Positions 43,654 to 53,300 of a stretch of 64,000 nt of DNA are shown piece after piece (position 1 is the first letter of the stretch; each line of letters opens with the position of its first letter). This DNA comes from Solibacteraceae bacterium (GTDB lineage Bacteria; Acidobacteriota; Terriglobia; Bryobacterales; Bryobacteraceae), in assembly GCA_021324015.1 (NCBI GenBank), contig JAJPJX010000087.1, positions 62,001-126,000 on the forward strand. The letters run 5' to 3'. The translations under genes and the position numbers were made by a program. The notes beneath the pieces were generated by a model. That model had not been told where the DNA came from, did no database searches, and worked only from the letters and a program-made list of their open reading frames with translations.

Positions 43654-44517
43654 TCAGTTGGGTTTGCGTTCCACCGGCTGAATGGGACCGGTCAGGCGCA
43701 TGATGCCCCAGGTGGAATCGTCGTCGCCGGTGCCGTAGATCAGGAGATGCCCCCCGTAGTCGCCGCCGTCCGGATCGGTGTGGACGATCTCCAAGCCATA
43801 CTCGTCGCCGGGCTTGGGCGGGCGCCAGGCGGGATCGCTCTTACCCAGGGTCGGGGCCATCTCGACGCGCGCTTCCAGGATGAAGTCGCCCGGGCCGCGC
43901 TGCCACGGGTTCATGCGGAGGGCATAGTCTACCGCCTGGGGCGGGATGGGCTCTTCGATGTACGAGTTAGCGGCATTGCCGTGACGCCACCAGGCGCCGT
44001 AGGACGGCTTACGCGCGTCGGCCACGAAGCAGAAAGCGTTGTCGCCTTGCCCGAACTGTTCGGGACGGTTGTCGCGCGGCGCTTCGAGGAACCAGCAGAT
44101 GGCGTCTTTGTAGTACCAGCGCTTGGGCTCGTGGTGCGGATCGGAGACGTCATTCACGTTGTCGTGGACTTCCGCGCCGAAGTACAGGTAACGGTGGTCC
44201 CAGGCGAGATAGTAGCGCGCGGCGAGATCTTCTTCCGGCGGCGGTTCGTTGCCGTGGTCGGTGAGGCGGTTGCGCGCGGGGTCGTACCAGGGGGCCTGGC
44301 GCACGCGCAGAATGTCCCACAGGCCGTCGGTGAAGGCATGGTATTTCCAGTCATCCAGATCGCCGTCGATGCGCGGAGCTTTCTCAAGAAGCGGCACGCG
44401 AATGGGGAAGCAGTCCTTGTTCCAGCGCGCGGGATCGCGCGGCTCGATGCGCTCCTGGGAGGGGAGAAGCCAGACGCCGGCCAGCAGGAGCGGGGAGAAG
44501 AGACGAAGTGGCCGCAT
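43654..44517 (-). CDS. Exported CBM9/DOMON-like carbohydrate-binding protein
   Basis: 287 residues with SD GGAGG and a signal peptide (MRPLRLFSPLLLAGVWLLPS). The CBM9-like sandwich begins APRIDGDLDDWKYHAFTDGL, the typical entry of this family, and continues with YYLAWDHRYLYFGAEVHDNV, YYKDAICWFLEAP and GDFILEARVEMAPTLGK. The family binds sugars or heme via aromatic residues. No catalytic domain is attached. Its stop is 19 bp from the PIG-L gene on the same strand, suggesting joint action on an amino- or acetylated sugar. Confidence 0.8.
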   Translation of the reverse strand: MRPLRLFSPLLLAGVWLLPSQERIEPRDPARWNKDCFPIRVPLLEKAPRIDGDLDDWKYHAFTDGLWDILRVRQAPWYDPARNRLTDHGNEPPPEEDLAARYYLAWDHRYLYFGAEVHDNVNDVSDPHHEPKRWYYKDAICWFLEAPRDNRPEQFGQGDNAFCFVADARKPSYGAWWRHGNAANSYIEEPIPPQAVDYALRMNPWQRGPGDFILEARVEMAPTLGKSDPAWRPPKPGDEYGLEIVHTDPDGGDYGGHLLIYGTGDDDSTWGIMRLTGPIQPVERKPN

Positions 44518-44536
44518 GCGATCCTCCCGGCGAGAC

Positions 44537-45331
44537 CTATTTTCGGACGGCCCGCTGGAGGACCTCCTCCGGCAGGCCGTGCCGCGGGCCCACGTGGTTG
44601 AACTCTTCTCCGTAGCGGAAGCCGTGCTTTTTTCCGATGGCCTCCGCCAGCGCGGTAAGATACTCGCGCGAGGGCGTCTCCGGCGAGGCGCGCAGGGCGT
44701 CCAGCGCTTCCAGTTTGCGCGAGAAGGTGGCGGTGATGTCCACGGATCGGAAGACGGCTCCGCCCTCGCCGCCTTCGCCAGGGCGATATGCCCGGGCCAC
44801 GGCGTAGTAGTAGACCTCCGGGGCCCCGTAGGGCGCCAGTCCTTCGCGCGCCAGTTCCGGCCCGAACGTGCCGCCGCCGCTGTAGCCCCAAGCCTCCTCG
44901 GCCATCTTGCCGGCGTAGTAGTGGTCGCGGTCCGGATCGTAGTGGATGTAGGGATCGGGAAGCACGATGATCCGCGGCTTGAAGTAGCGGATCAGCCCGA
45001 ACATCTCTTCGCGTAGTTCGGTGCTGGAGATATAGCCGAGTTCGCCGCTTTTGTGCCCCAGGAAAAGCACTTCGCGCGCGCCCAGCCGGCGCGCGGCCTC
45101 GTGGGCCCCGTCGGCATTGGCTTTCTGGGTCTCCGCAGGCCCCAGACCGTGCGAGTATTTCTCGTCGTTGGTCACCTGCACCACGGTGACCTCGGCCCCC
45201 TCGCCGATCCAACGGGCCAGCGTGCCGCCCGCCCCTGAGAGGTAGTCGCCCGCATGCGCCGTGACCACCAGCACCTGGTCGGCGGCCCATGCCGGCACGG
45301 TCAGAAGCACAGCGGCGAGAATCAGGACCAT
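44537..45331 (-). CDS. Exported PIG-L/LmbE-family deacetylase
   Basis: 264 residues from ATG 45331 (an in-frame GTG/ATG lies up to 45352). Signal peptide MVLILAAVLLTVPAWA. Metal site: first motif TAHAGDYLSGAGG (AHxGD variant of AHPDD; His26, Asp29 in this numbering) and third ligand region YDPDRDHYYAG. VLFLGHKSGELGY and FKPRIIVLPDPYIHYD are typical. Expected reaction: zinc-dependent N-deacetylation of a GlcNAc-like substrate. TATGAT (45346-45341) lies 9 nt before the ATG, back-to-back with the divergent PIG-L gene, with which it shares sequence. Confidence 0.85.
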   Translation of the reverse strand: MVLILAAVLLTVPAWAADQVLVVTAHAGDYLSGAGGTLARWIGEGAEVTVVQVTNDEKYSHGLGPAETQKANADGAHEAARRLGAREVLFLGHKSGELGYISSTELREEMFGLIRYFKPRIIVLPDPYIHYDPDRDHYYAGKMAEEAWGYSGGGTFGPELAREGLAPYGAPEVYYYAVARAYRPGEGGEGGAVFRSVDITATFSRKLEALDALRASPETPSREYLTALAEAIGKKHGFRYGEEFNHVGPRHGLPEEVLQRAVRK

Positions 45332-45340
45332 CGTGATAGC

Positions 45341-45350
45341 ATCATATACC
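45341..45350. promoter_or_regulatory. Shared AT block serving two divergent genes
   Basis: On the minus strand TATGAT (45346-45341) precedes ATG 45331 by 9 nt; on the plus strand CATATA (45343-45348) precedes ATG 45355 by 6 nt. Only 23 bp separate the two start codons. The -10 elements overlap by four bases, so the two genes cannot be initiated at the same time. Confidence 0.45.
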
Positions 45351-45354
45351 ACCG

Positions 45355-47001
45355 ATGCGAACCGCTCTCGTGGTGCTGGCTGTTGTGTGCCCGTTGTGGG
45401 CGCGCCTGCCGTTGGGGAAGGTGCCGCCGGGCAAGACGTTCCTGGTCGTGCTGCCGCACCACGACGATCACACCTGGGACTACGGTTTCGGGGGGCTGAT
45501 CGCCAAGTTCACCGACGCGGGGTACGCCGGCTACTACGTGCGCATGACCAACGACGAGAAGGATGGCGCGCTGGGCTGGGCCGGCAACAACGAGATCAAC
45601 TACAAGGAATGCCTGGAGGCGGTGCGCTTCCTGGGAATGAAGGACGTGATCAGCCTGAACTGGCGGAACGACCACAGCGATTCAGTCCCGGCCAACGAGA
45701 TCCGCGCGCAGTTGATCCTGCTGATCCGCAAATACCGCCCCCAAGCCGTGATGGCGTACGATCCGTGGGGCCATTACGACCGCAATCCCGATCACCGCAA
45801 AAGCGCGCGGGCCGTGGCGGACGCGATTTGGGCCGCGGGCGATCCGGACATCCTGCCGGAGCAGGCCGAACTGGGCCTCAAGCCCTGGCGCGTGCCCTAC
45901 CAATACTATTCGCAGCGCAGCGATTACGGCTACGGATACACCCCCAATATCGCCTTCGAGCTGAACGAAAGCCAGATGGCGCGCAAGGCCAAAGCGTACT
46001 GGATGAACCGCAACGTGCGCTTGCAGCCGTCGCTCGGCCGGGGCATCCGCGCGGAACTGGCGCGGGAGAACCTGACCATCCCGGAACTGGAAGGCCTGAG
46101 CGATCTCGAAGCCACCCAAAAGCTCCAGGAGTGGCGCATGTACTGGATCTCGGAAAAGCGCGGCCGGGAGAACGGGGTGAAGTACGCCGAGGTCTTCGAT
46201 TTCGTAGACGAATTCGATGATCTGCCGGCCGTGCGCGACCATCTGGCGCGCCGGACCTCGCCGCCAGAGGTTCCGGCGGGTGCGGCGCTGCCGCAGGGGA
46301 GCGCGCTGGTGGTCACCACGTATGCCGAGGACTACCTGCTCTCGGCGGGAGGCACGCTGGCCCGCATGATTCAGGGCGGCGCGCCGGTCTATGTGCTAAC
46401 CGTCATTGCAGACGGCCACTCCGTGGAAAGCGACGCGGCGGGGCACGCGCTGGGCGTGAAGCAGGTCATCTCGCTGGGGTATCGGAAAGGCGAGCTGCCG
46501 GCGGTTTCGCCGACCGAACTGCGCGACCGCATCCTGTTCCAGATCCGGCGCCTGAAGCCGCGCGTATTGTTCATCCCGAATCCTTACACGCATCACGAGG
46601 GCCGGCTGGATCGCCTGTACGCGGGCAGCGCGGCCGAAGAGGCGCGCCTGGCCGCGGGACTGGCCAATTTCGAACCGCCGTTCGCACTGGCCGGCCTCGC
46701 GCCCTATGCAGCCCGGGAGCTGTATTACTATTCGCTGCCCCTCGACCCGGAAACGCTGCGGCCGGAAGCCGACGCGCCCTTTGTGCCGCAGCCGGCGGCG
46801 TTCGATATCCGCGCTATGATGCCCCGCAAGCTTGCTGCCGTGCTGGCGCTCAAGACCGCCAATGCGGCCGTCGCGCGCGACGTGGAGCAGCGTCTCGCGC
46901 GCACCGGAAGGAAGCTGGACGACGCCTCGGGCGAGGCGGTGGCCAGGATCCGGGTGAGCGGCCTGGGGACCACGGAGAGCTTCCTGCGCGCCGCCCGCTG
47001 A
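45355..47001 (+). CDS. Tandem PIG-L protein: active first domain, degenerate second
   Basis: 548 residues with signal peptide MRTALVVLAVVCPLWA. Domain 1 (about 28-290) has PHHDDHTWDYGFGG (H36, D37, D38) and NPDHRKSARAV (H147), consistent with a working deacetylase. Domain 2 (about 315-480) matches the neighbouring PIG-L protein in order and spacing (LLSAGGTLARM, YRKGELPAVSPTEL, LYAGSAAEEAR, GLAPYAARELYYYS), but its metal residues are gone: TTYAED for TAHAGD and GRLDR for DRDHY. It is divergent from that neighbour, so domain 2 probably arose by copying it. Confidence 0.82.
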   Translation: MRTALVVLAVVCPLWARLPLGKVPPGKTFLVVLPHHDDHTWDYGFGGLIAKFTDAGYAGYYVRMTNDEKDGALGWAGNNEINYKECLEAVRFLGMKDVISLNWRNDHSDSVPANEIRAQLILLIRKYRPQAVMAYDPWGHYDRNPDHRKSARAVADAIWAAGDPDILPEQAELGLKPWRVPYQYYSQRSDYGYGYTPNIAFELNESQMARKAKAYWMNRNVRLQPSLGRGIRAELARENLTIPELEGLSDLEATQKLQEWRMYWISEKRGRENGVKYAEVFDFVDEFDDLPAVRDHLARRTSPPEVPAGAALPQGSALVVTTYAEDYLLSAGGTLARMIQGGAPVYVLTVIADGHSVESDAAGHALGVKQVISLGYRKGELPAVSPTELRDRILFQIRRLKPRVLFIPNPYTHHEGRLDRLYAGSAAEEARLAAGLANFEPPFALAGLAPYAARELYYYSLPLDPETLRPEADAPFVPQPAAFDIRAMMPRKLAAVLALKTANAAVARDVEQRLARTGRKLDDASGEAVARIRVSGLGTTESFLRAAR

Positions 47002-47109
47002 CGGCTATGCGCTGAATACATCACGGTAATTCCGAATGGCAGTACTCAGCAACCCAGCCGCGGCCGAAAGGGAGCGGCCGAACTCGCGAAAGTGCGCCTG
47101 GCCTGGCGT

Positions 47110-49431
47110 TTAGGGCAGGCCGAAAGCCACCACGTTGGAGCCGGCGCTCAGCGCGACATATTGCCTGCCTTCCACGCTGTACGTGATGGGCGAGGCCGAG
47201 ATGCGCTGGCCGTTGTTAAAGTGCCAGAGTGCTTTGCCAGTGCGGGCGTCGAGCGCGGTCAGCACGCCCTGGTCATCGCCGGCGAAAATCAGGCCGCCCG
47301 CCGTCGATAGCAGGCCCGCGCCATAGCTCCGCGAACCGATCTGCGGGTAGTCCCACTGGAGCTTCCCGGTGGTCAGATCCAGGGCGCGCACGTGCATTTC
47401 CCAGGGCTCCTCGGGGCTTTCGATGTAGCCGGTCGCCATGAAGGGATGGCCGCCCGGCTGGAAGCTGTCCGCCGACTTGGTGTTGATGCCGCAGCCCTCC
47501 ATGGCTACCACGTAGAACCAGTTGGTCTCCGGATTGTATGCCGGGGACATCCAATTGGTGGCGCCCGCGGTGGCCGGGCACACCTTGGTGCCCTGCAGGC
47601 TGGGCTCCACGCCGGGCACGCGCATGGGACGCCCGTCCTCGGCCAAGCCGGAGGCCCAGTTGATCCGCTGAACGAACGGCGTGCCGTGCAGGAACCGGCC
47701 GCTGGTGCGGTCCAGCACGTAATAAAAACCGTTGCGGTTGGCCTGCACCAGCAGTTTGCGCGGCCGGCCCTGGTAGGGCGCATCCACCAGGATAGGGATC
47801 TCCACGGAGTCCCAATCGTAGACGTCGTGGGGTGTGAACTGGAAATACCACTGCAATCTTCCGGAGTCCGCGTCGAGCGCCACCATGCATTCTGTGTACA
47901 GGTTGTCGCCCATGCGGGAATCGCCGTTGAAATCCGGCGCGGGGTTGCCGATCCCCCAGTAAATCAGGTTGAGCTGCGGGTCGTAACTGCCCGTGAGCCA
48001 GGTGTCGCCGCCGCCGGTTTTCCAGGAGTCGCCTGGCCACGTCTGGCTGCCCGGCTCGCCGGGGCGCGGGACGGCCCACCAGCGCCACAGGCGCTTGCCG
48101 GTTTGGGCGTCATAGGCGTCCAGCCATCCGTTCAGGCCGTGGTCGCCCGGCGCGATGCCCACGATGATCCTGTCTTTCAGCGCCAGCGGCGCCACCGGGC
48201 ACCAGTAGCCGTCCTTGGGGTCGGCCATCTGAACGTCCCAGAGCAGGTTGCCGGTCAGCGCGTCGAGGGCCACCAGGTGCGCGTCCGGAGTGCCAAAGTA
48301 CACCCGGCTGCCGTAGACCGCCACCCCGCGATTCGGGCCGCGGTGCAGCGCGGGCTGGCGGTGATGCTCCCAGATGAGGCGTCCGGTGCGGGCGTCCAGG
48401 GCGTAGACTTCGTTAGGCTGGGAAACGTACATCACACCGTCCACCACCACGGGCACGCTCTCCAGGCGCTGTGCTCCGGGCACATGAAAGATCCACCGGG
48501 GCGCCAGCGCATGCACGTTGCGAATGTCGATCTGCTTCAGCAGGCTGTGCCGCTGGGAATTGTAGGAGCCGTTGTAACTGATCCAGTTGGCCGGGGTGGG
48601 GCGCAGCAGATCCGGGAAAGACAGGCCGGCCGGGCGGGCCACGGTGGAGGACAGAGTGGGGCCGGAGTCCCGGGTCAGGCGGGCCAGGAAAGCCAGCAGA
48701 TCCTGGATCTCCCCGGCGCTCAAAGAATCGGCGGCTACCGGCATCAGGGGGCGCGGCTCGTAGGCCAGTTCGCGCAGTTCGCCGCGGGCAAACAGGTGCA
48801 GCTTGCCGGCCGTGTCCACAAACTGCACGGAAAAATTGTTCTCGTTGCGCACGATGCCGCGCAGCGTGCGGCCCTGCGCGGTGACCACGTGCGCGGCGCG
48901 ATACCCGCGGGCGTGATTGGGCCGGGGCTTGGTGAGCACGTCGCGCAGGAAGTTCAGGCTGCGCTCGCGGGCGATGTTGGAAAGGTCCGGCCCCAGGAAG
49001 CCGCCGCTGCCGCGCACCGTGTGACATTCGAGGCACCGGCCCTTGCCGCGGAAAATCTCCCCGCCGCGCACCCGGTCACCCTCGACCGGAGAGTCGATGG
49101 CCGTCGCCCGCAGGCTGCGAATGTAAGCCACCACGCTCCAGACGTCGTTCTCCGGCATGCTGAAGGGCGGCATCAGGGTGCCCGGGATGCCGTTGCGAAT
49201 GGCGTCGAACAGGTCGCGGTCGCTCGAACGCAGATAGCGGCGCGCGGCAGCCAGGGCCGGCGCCCGGTCGCCCACGGTGCCGTTCAGCCCGTGACACATA
49301 GTGCACGCGCGGTTGTAAATTTCGTGGCCTTTTTCGATCACGCTGGGATCGTTTCCCAGCGGATTACCCGCACGCTGAGCCCAGGCGCAGCACGCGCCGA
49401 GCCAGAGAATCAACCATCGACGGCGAAACAT
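47110..49431 (-). CDS. PQQ-dependent alcohol dehydrogenase with two cytochrome c domains
   Basis: 773 residues, periplasmic (MFRRRWLILWLGACCAWAQ). Two heme c sites: CTMCH (C43, C46, H47) and CLECH (C133, C136, H137); the second domain, with GGFLGPDLSNIA and GRTLRGIVRNENNFSVQFVD, resembles the Pirellula-type heme-binding domain. Residues about 270-773 are the eight-bladed quinoprotein propeller with GGGDTWLTGSYDPQLNLIYW and FTPHDVYDWDSVEIP. The active-site Asp539 is followed two residues later by Asp541, the pattern linked to lanthanide-using PQQ dehydrogenases. GATAAA lies 11 nt before ATG 49431. Confidence 0.85.
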   Translation of the reverse strand: MFRRRWLILWLGACCAWAQRAGNPLGNDPSVIEKGHEIYNRACTMCHGLNGTVGDRAPALAAARRYLRSSDRDLFDAIRNGIPGTLMPPFSMPENDVWSVVAYIRSLRATAIDSPVEGDRVRGGEIFRGKGRCLECHTVRGSGGFLGPDLSNIARERSLNFLRDVLTKPRPNHARGYRAAHVVTAQGRTLRGIVRNENNFSVQFVDTAGKLHLFARGELRELAYEPRPLMPVAADSLSAGEIQDLLAFLARLTRDSGPTLSSTVARPAGLSFPDLLRPTPANWISYNGSYNSQRHSLLKQIDIRNVHALAPRWIFHVPGAQRLESVPVVVDGVMYVSQPNEVYALDARTGRLIWEHHRQPALHRGPNRGVAVYGSRVYFGTPDAHLVALDALTGNLLWDVQMADPKDGYWCPVAPLALKDRIIVGIAPGDHGLNGWLDAYDAQTGKRLWRWWAVPRPGEPGSQTWPGDSWKTGGGDTWLTGSYDPQLNLIYWGIGNPAPDFNGDSRMGDNLYTECMVALDADSGRLQWYFQFTPHDVYDWDSVEIPILVDAPYQGRPRKLLVQANRNGFYYVLDRTSGRFLHGTPFVQRINWASGLAEDGRPMRVPGVEPSLQGTKVCPATAGATNWMSPAYNPETNWFYVVAMEGCGINTKSADSFQPGGHPFMATGYIESPEEPWEMHVRALDLTTGKLQWDYPQIGSRSYGAGLLSTAGGLIFAGDDQGVLTALDARTGKALWHFNNGQRISASPITYSVEGRQYVALSAGSNVVAFGLP

Positions 49432-49493
49432 GCGCCTATCTGTTTATCAGAAGCTGGCGGCGAGCGGCAATCGCCCCCGAGGCCAGGCGGGCG

Positions 49494-50273
49494 CTACTTG
49501 CGGTAGATGGCGTCGCCCACGCGGCGCATCCAGGCCAATTCTTCGGCGGGCATGGGCCCCTGGCGCAGGGCGGCCAGCGCGCCGCGCATCTGTTCGGCGC
49601 TGGCGGGCCCCGAAAGGCACACGTGCACTGCCGGATGCGACAGCACGAAGCGGTAGCAGTCCGTGGCGGTGGGGACCTTCTCGCCCTTCGGAACGCGGCG
49701 CGGGTCCAGCAACTGGCGCCAATTGGTGGCCGTGAAAGAGACGATGCCGGGCGGCCGCCCCGCCGGCAGCTTCGGAAACACGTCGCGCTCGGCTCTGCGG
49801 TGCACGGCGTTGTAGCGCACGTGAAAGATGTCGAAATCGCCGTTGCCGGCCAGTTGCGGGGCGAGCGGCCGGTAGTGCGTGGAAACCGCCAGGAATCGCG
49901 CCAGGCCGCGTTCCCGCAGGCGCCGGCAGGCGTCCAGGATGCGCGGCGGGACGGGGTGGTTCCACATGCCCAGCAGCAGCACGTCGGTATGGTCCAGGCG
50001 CAACGCTCGCAAGGCGCGCTCCAGGCTCCAGCCCACCAGCGAGGCCAGCCGCGAATACGATTGGATCACCAGCACCATGCGATCCCTCCGTGCGGCCAGG
50101 TTCCGGATGGCGCGCCCGAACTCCGCATTGCGGCGGCTGCCCCAGTAGAGGTAATTCACACCCTCCTCGAAAGCCTGTTCCACCGCCGCCGCGGGCACTC
50201 CATAGGTGGCCGCAAGACCGAGCCGGCCGACTTCCAGACCGGTGCGCCCCAGCACCGCGCGTTCGAAACTCAT
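49494..50273 (-). CDS. Aldo/keto-reductase-fold protein without the usual catalytic tetrad
   Basis: 259 residues. The AKR beginning RAVLGRTGLEVGRLGL and later HTDVLLLGMWNHP, RLRERGLARFLAVSTHYRPL and CLSGPASAEQMRGALAAL fit the fold. In place of the usual GVxxxDTAxxYG the sequence has GVNYLYWGSRRN (residues 38-49), the Lys strand reads VLVIQSYSR and the His position is N/P, so Asp, Tyr and Lys of the tetrad are missing. YWGSRR recurs, from memory, in a subfamily annotated as AKR. TAGAAT (50287-50282) lies 8 nt before ATG 50273. Confidence 0.75.
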   Translation of the reverse strand: MSFERAVLGRTGLEVGRLGLAATYGVPAAAVEQAFEEGVNYLYWGSRRNAEFGRAIRNLAARRDRMVLVIQSYSRLASLVGWSLERALRALRLDHTDVLLLGMWNHPVPPRILDACRRLRERGLARFLAVSTHYRPLAPQLAGNGDFDIFHVRYNAVHRRAERDVFPKLPAGRPPGIVSFTATNWRQLLDPRRVPKGEKVPTATDCYRFVLSHPAVHVCLSGPASAEQMRGALAALRQGPMPAEELAWMRRVGDAIYRK

Positions 50274-50376
50274 TCAGACCAATTCTAGCCGCGAATGCGC
50301 CTCCGCGCGGCAAATTTCCACACGCAACTTCCTTCTTCCCGGCGGGTTTACACGGTATTACGATAAGCGGAAACGC

Positions 50377-53300
50377 GTGCGCCTCATTCCCAGATCCCTA
50401 TCCGTGCCGCTGTGTGCGGCAGCCTGCCTCTGGGGAACGATGCTGTGGCCTGCCCAGGCACAGGTGACCGTCACGGTGACCCCGCCGTTCTTCACCCTGG
50501 CGCACGGCCAGAGCCAGGTCTTCAGCGCCTCGGTGGCCGGAGTCACCAACCCGGTGGTGAACTGGACCTCCAGCCCGGGCGGGATCGGGTCACTCTCGGC
50601 GTCTAGCGGCCTCTCGGCGACCTACACCGCGCCGGCTTCGGTGTTCAGCGGGCAGAGCAATACCGTGGTCATCACAGCCTCCGTATCCTCGGGCGGCGTT
50701 GCGTATGCCGGAACGGCCACGGTCACGCTGATCCCTACCGTGACTGTCTCGCTGAGTCCCGCCACGGTTACCGTTGCCGCGGGACAAACCCAACAGTTCA
50801 CGGCCACGGTTTCGGGAACTGTAAATCAAGGTCTCAGCTACGTACTGAAACCGCCGGTGGGTACCATCACCAGCGCAGGTCTCTACACCGCTCCGGCCAC
50901 AGTTTCGAGCAACCAGACCGTCACCTTGACCGCCACCAGCTCAGCGGATCCCACGCAGTCGGCATCGGCCACGATCACGGTGACTCCGGGGGCTTCGACC
51001 TACTTCGGCGTAGGCGCGGGCGCGCCGAACCAGACCATCACAGACCAATTCATCCAGGCGTTCAACCGTAACAACTTCAGCACCCTGGTAACCCTGCCGC
51101 CGCAGGGCAACGTGACCACCTTCGGATCCACCGGGCTAATCCAACTTTTCAACGCGGCGGGCGGCGGCACCGCGGCGTTGATCAAACCAAACCTTTCCGT
51201 GGGGCCTTCCAATCCGAACGTCTACCAGGTGCTGCCGTCGATGTACAGCTACTACAGCAGCATTGGTGTGGGCACGGCAGGTTTCCCGACCATGGATACC
51301 GCACCCTGCCCCTCCCTGACCCCTGCCACGGCGTGCTCGTACCAGTTCTTTAGCGCCAACTACGCCCTGTTTGTGAACCCCTCTGGATCGAACATCTACA
51401 TCCGGGATCCATACTACACGCAGTGGCAAAACCTGGGCGGGCTCACCGGGCTGGGCCCTCCGGTGAACGGGGAACACTCCGTCACCGGCGCTTCCGGCGT
51501 CACCGCCACCGCCGAAACCTTTGTCAGCGGCGCCATGTACAGCATCACCTCGGGCACGCTGAACGGATCGCTATTCACGGTTTCCGAGCCGATCTACGAT
51601 GTCTACGTGGCGAACGGCGGCGATGCCGGGCCGCTGGGATTGCCCACGGGGAATCTGGTGGTGCTGCCGGGCGGGATCCATAGCCAGTCATTCCAGGGCG
51701 CGAACATCCAATACGCCGGCGGAGGCACGCCCACGATCCAGTTGCCGGTGAACTCGGTCTCCGTAACCACGCCCAGCGGAGCCACCACGTTCCGCCTGAA
51801 GCAGGGCGACACGCTGCAAGTAAGCGCCACCGCGATCGATGCCAACGGCGTCACCATGGTGGGCCAACCCATCGTATGGGCCAGCTCCAACGGCCAGGTC
51901 GTGAGCGTGCAAGCCTCCGGAGCCACGGCTACCCTCAAAGCCGTGGGGGGAGGTACGGCTACGGTGACAGCTTCGAGCGGCGGCGTGCTGGGCACGCCGT
52001 TGACCATCATCGTCACGGCGCCGTGCTGCCAGGTCGGCGAGGGCGCCCCGACGACGGCCATCCAGCAGGCGTTTCAGGATGCCGTCGCGCGGAATCACCT
52101 GAACGTGTTGCTGCCTGCGGCCAATCCCGTGACGCGGGCGGGCAACGGCTATGTGCAGATGTTGCAGCCCGCCGACGCCACCTCGACCGCGCAATACCTG
52201 CTGGCCAAGCCGGACCAATCGCCCTCGGCTTACCTGGTCACTGGCGCGATTCTGGCGGCTTATATGCAACTGGGCGGCCCCTCCGGGAGCCTGGGCCTTC
52301 CCATCATGGACGCCACGCCGGGCGGGCGCCAACTGTTTACGAATAATGCCGCGCTGGCCGGCAGCCCGGTGCGCCAGGTGAGTGGCGTGATCCTGGCCAA
52401 GTGGGCCGCCCTGGGATACGAGACGGGCGCCGCCGGTTCCCCGGTGGGAGACGCCGCGGGGTTCGTCACGTTTCTGGCGAACTCCGGGAGCGCGCAGGCC
52501 TTTCAGAATGGCGCCATTTTCGGGGCGTCCACGGGGCCCCGCGCGGGCCAGGCGTTTTTCGTGAGCGGCCTGATACTGGCGCGCTACAATGCCCTGGGCG
52601 GAGCGGGCGGCGCCTACGGCATGCCGGTCACCGATGAATTCACCGCGGCCGGCGGGCGGCGTCAACAGAATTTCGAGGGTGGTTATCTGGATTATGCGCC
52701 CGGAGACGCGGCCGCCCAGGATCATCCCGCGCCGCGGCAGCCCGCCGTGGCGGCGGCGCCGGCTGCGGTGACCGCCGGAGGCCGTGTGCACGTGGCCATC
52801 AGCGGCTTCGCCAATGGCGCCACGCTTCGGATCTCGCTTACCGGTCGGCCGGATTTCGTCGTGAGCACCACGAACGGCGCCTACAGTTGGGATATCTCCA
52901 CGCCGCTCAGCGCTGCGCCTGGTACGGTGCAGATTCACGCCGCCGATGGCAGCGGATCCACGGCCGACGGTTCCTACAGCATCCGCAGCTTTGCCGCGAA
53001 CCAGGTGCAGATCGTCAAACTGGCGGGAGACGCGCAGACCGGATTGCCGGGAGCATTGCTGGCGCAGCCCTTGCGCGTGGCCGTGCGCGACCAGTCGGGC
53101 AACCCGGTGGCCGGCGTGACGGTGCAATTTCAGGCATCGCCCGGCGCAAGCGTAGCCCCCGCATCGGCGCTCACGGATGCCAATGGCCAGGCGCAGACAG
53201 GCTTGCGGCTTCCCTCCGCCGCAGGTATCGCGCTGGCCACTGCCGCCGCGCCCGGCGTGGCGCAGGCGCCGGTGACCTTCACTGCGCAAGTGGCCTCTTC

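Noticed and set aside
47060-47085. CGGCCG...CGGCCG inverted repeat after the tandem PIG-L gene
   Set aside because: Self-complementary GC hexamers are common in this GC-rich sequence, and there is no T-tract; not enough to call a terminator.
47392-49506. Open plus-strand frame (704 codons) opposite the PQQ dehydrogenase
   Set aside because: The minus strand has two heme motifs and a quinoprotein propeller; the plus frame shows no motif.
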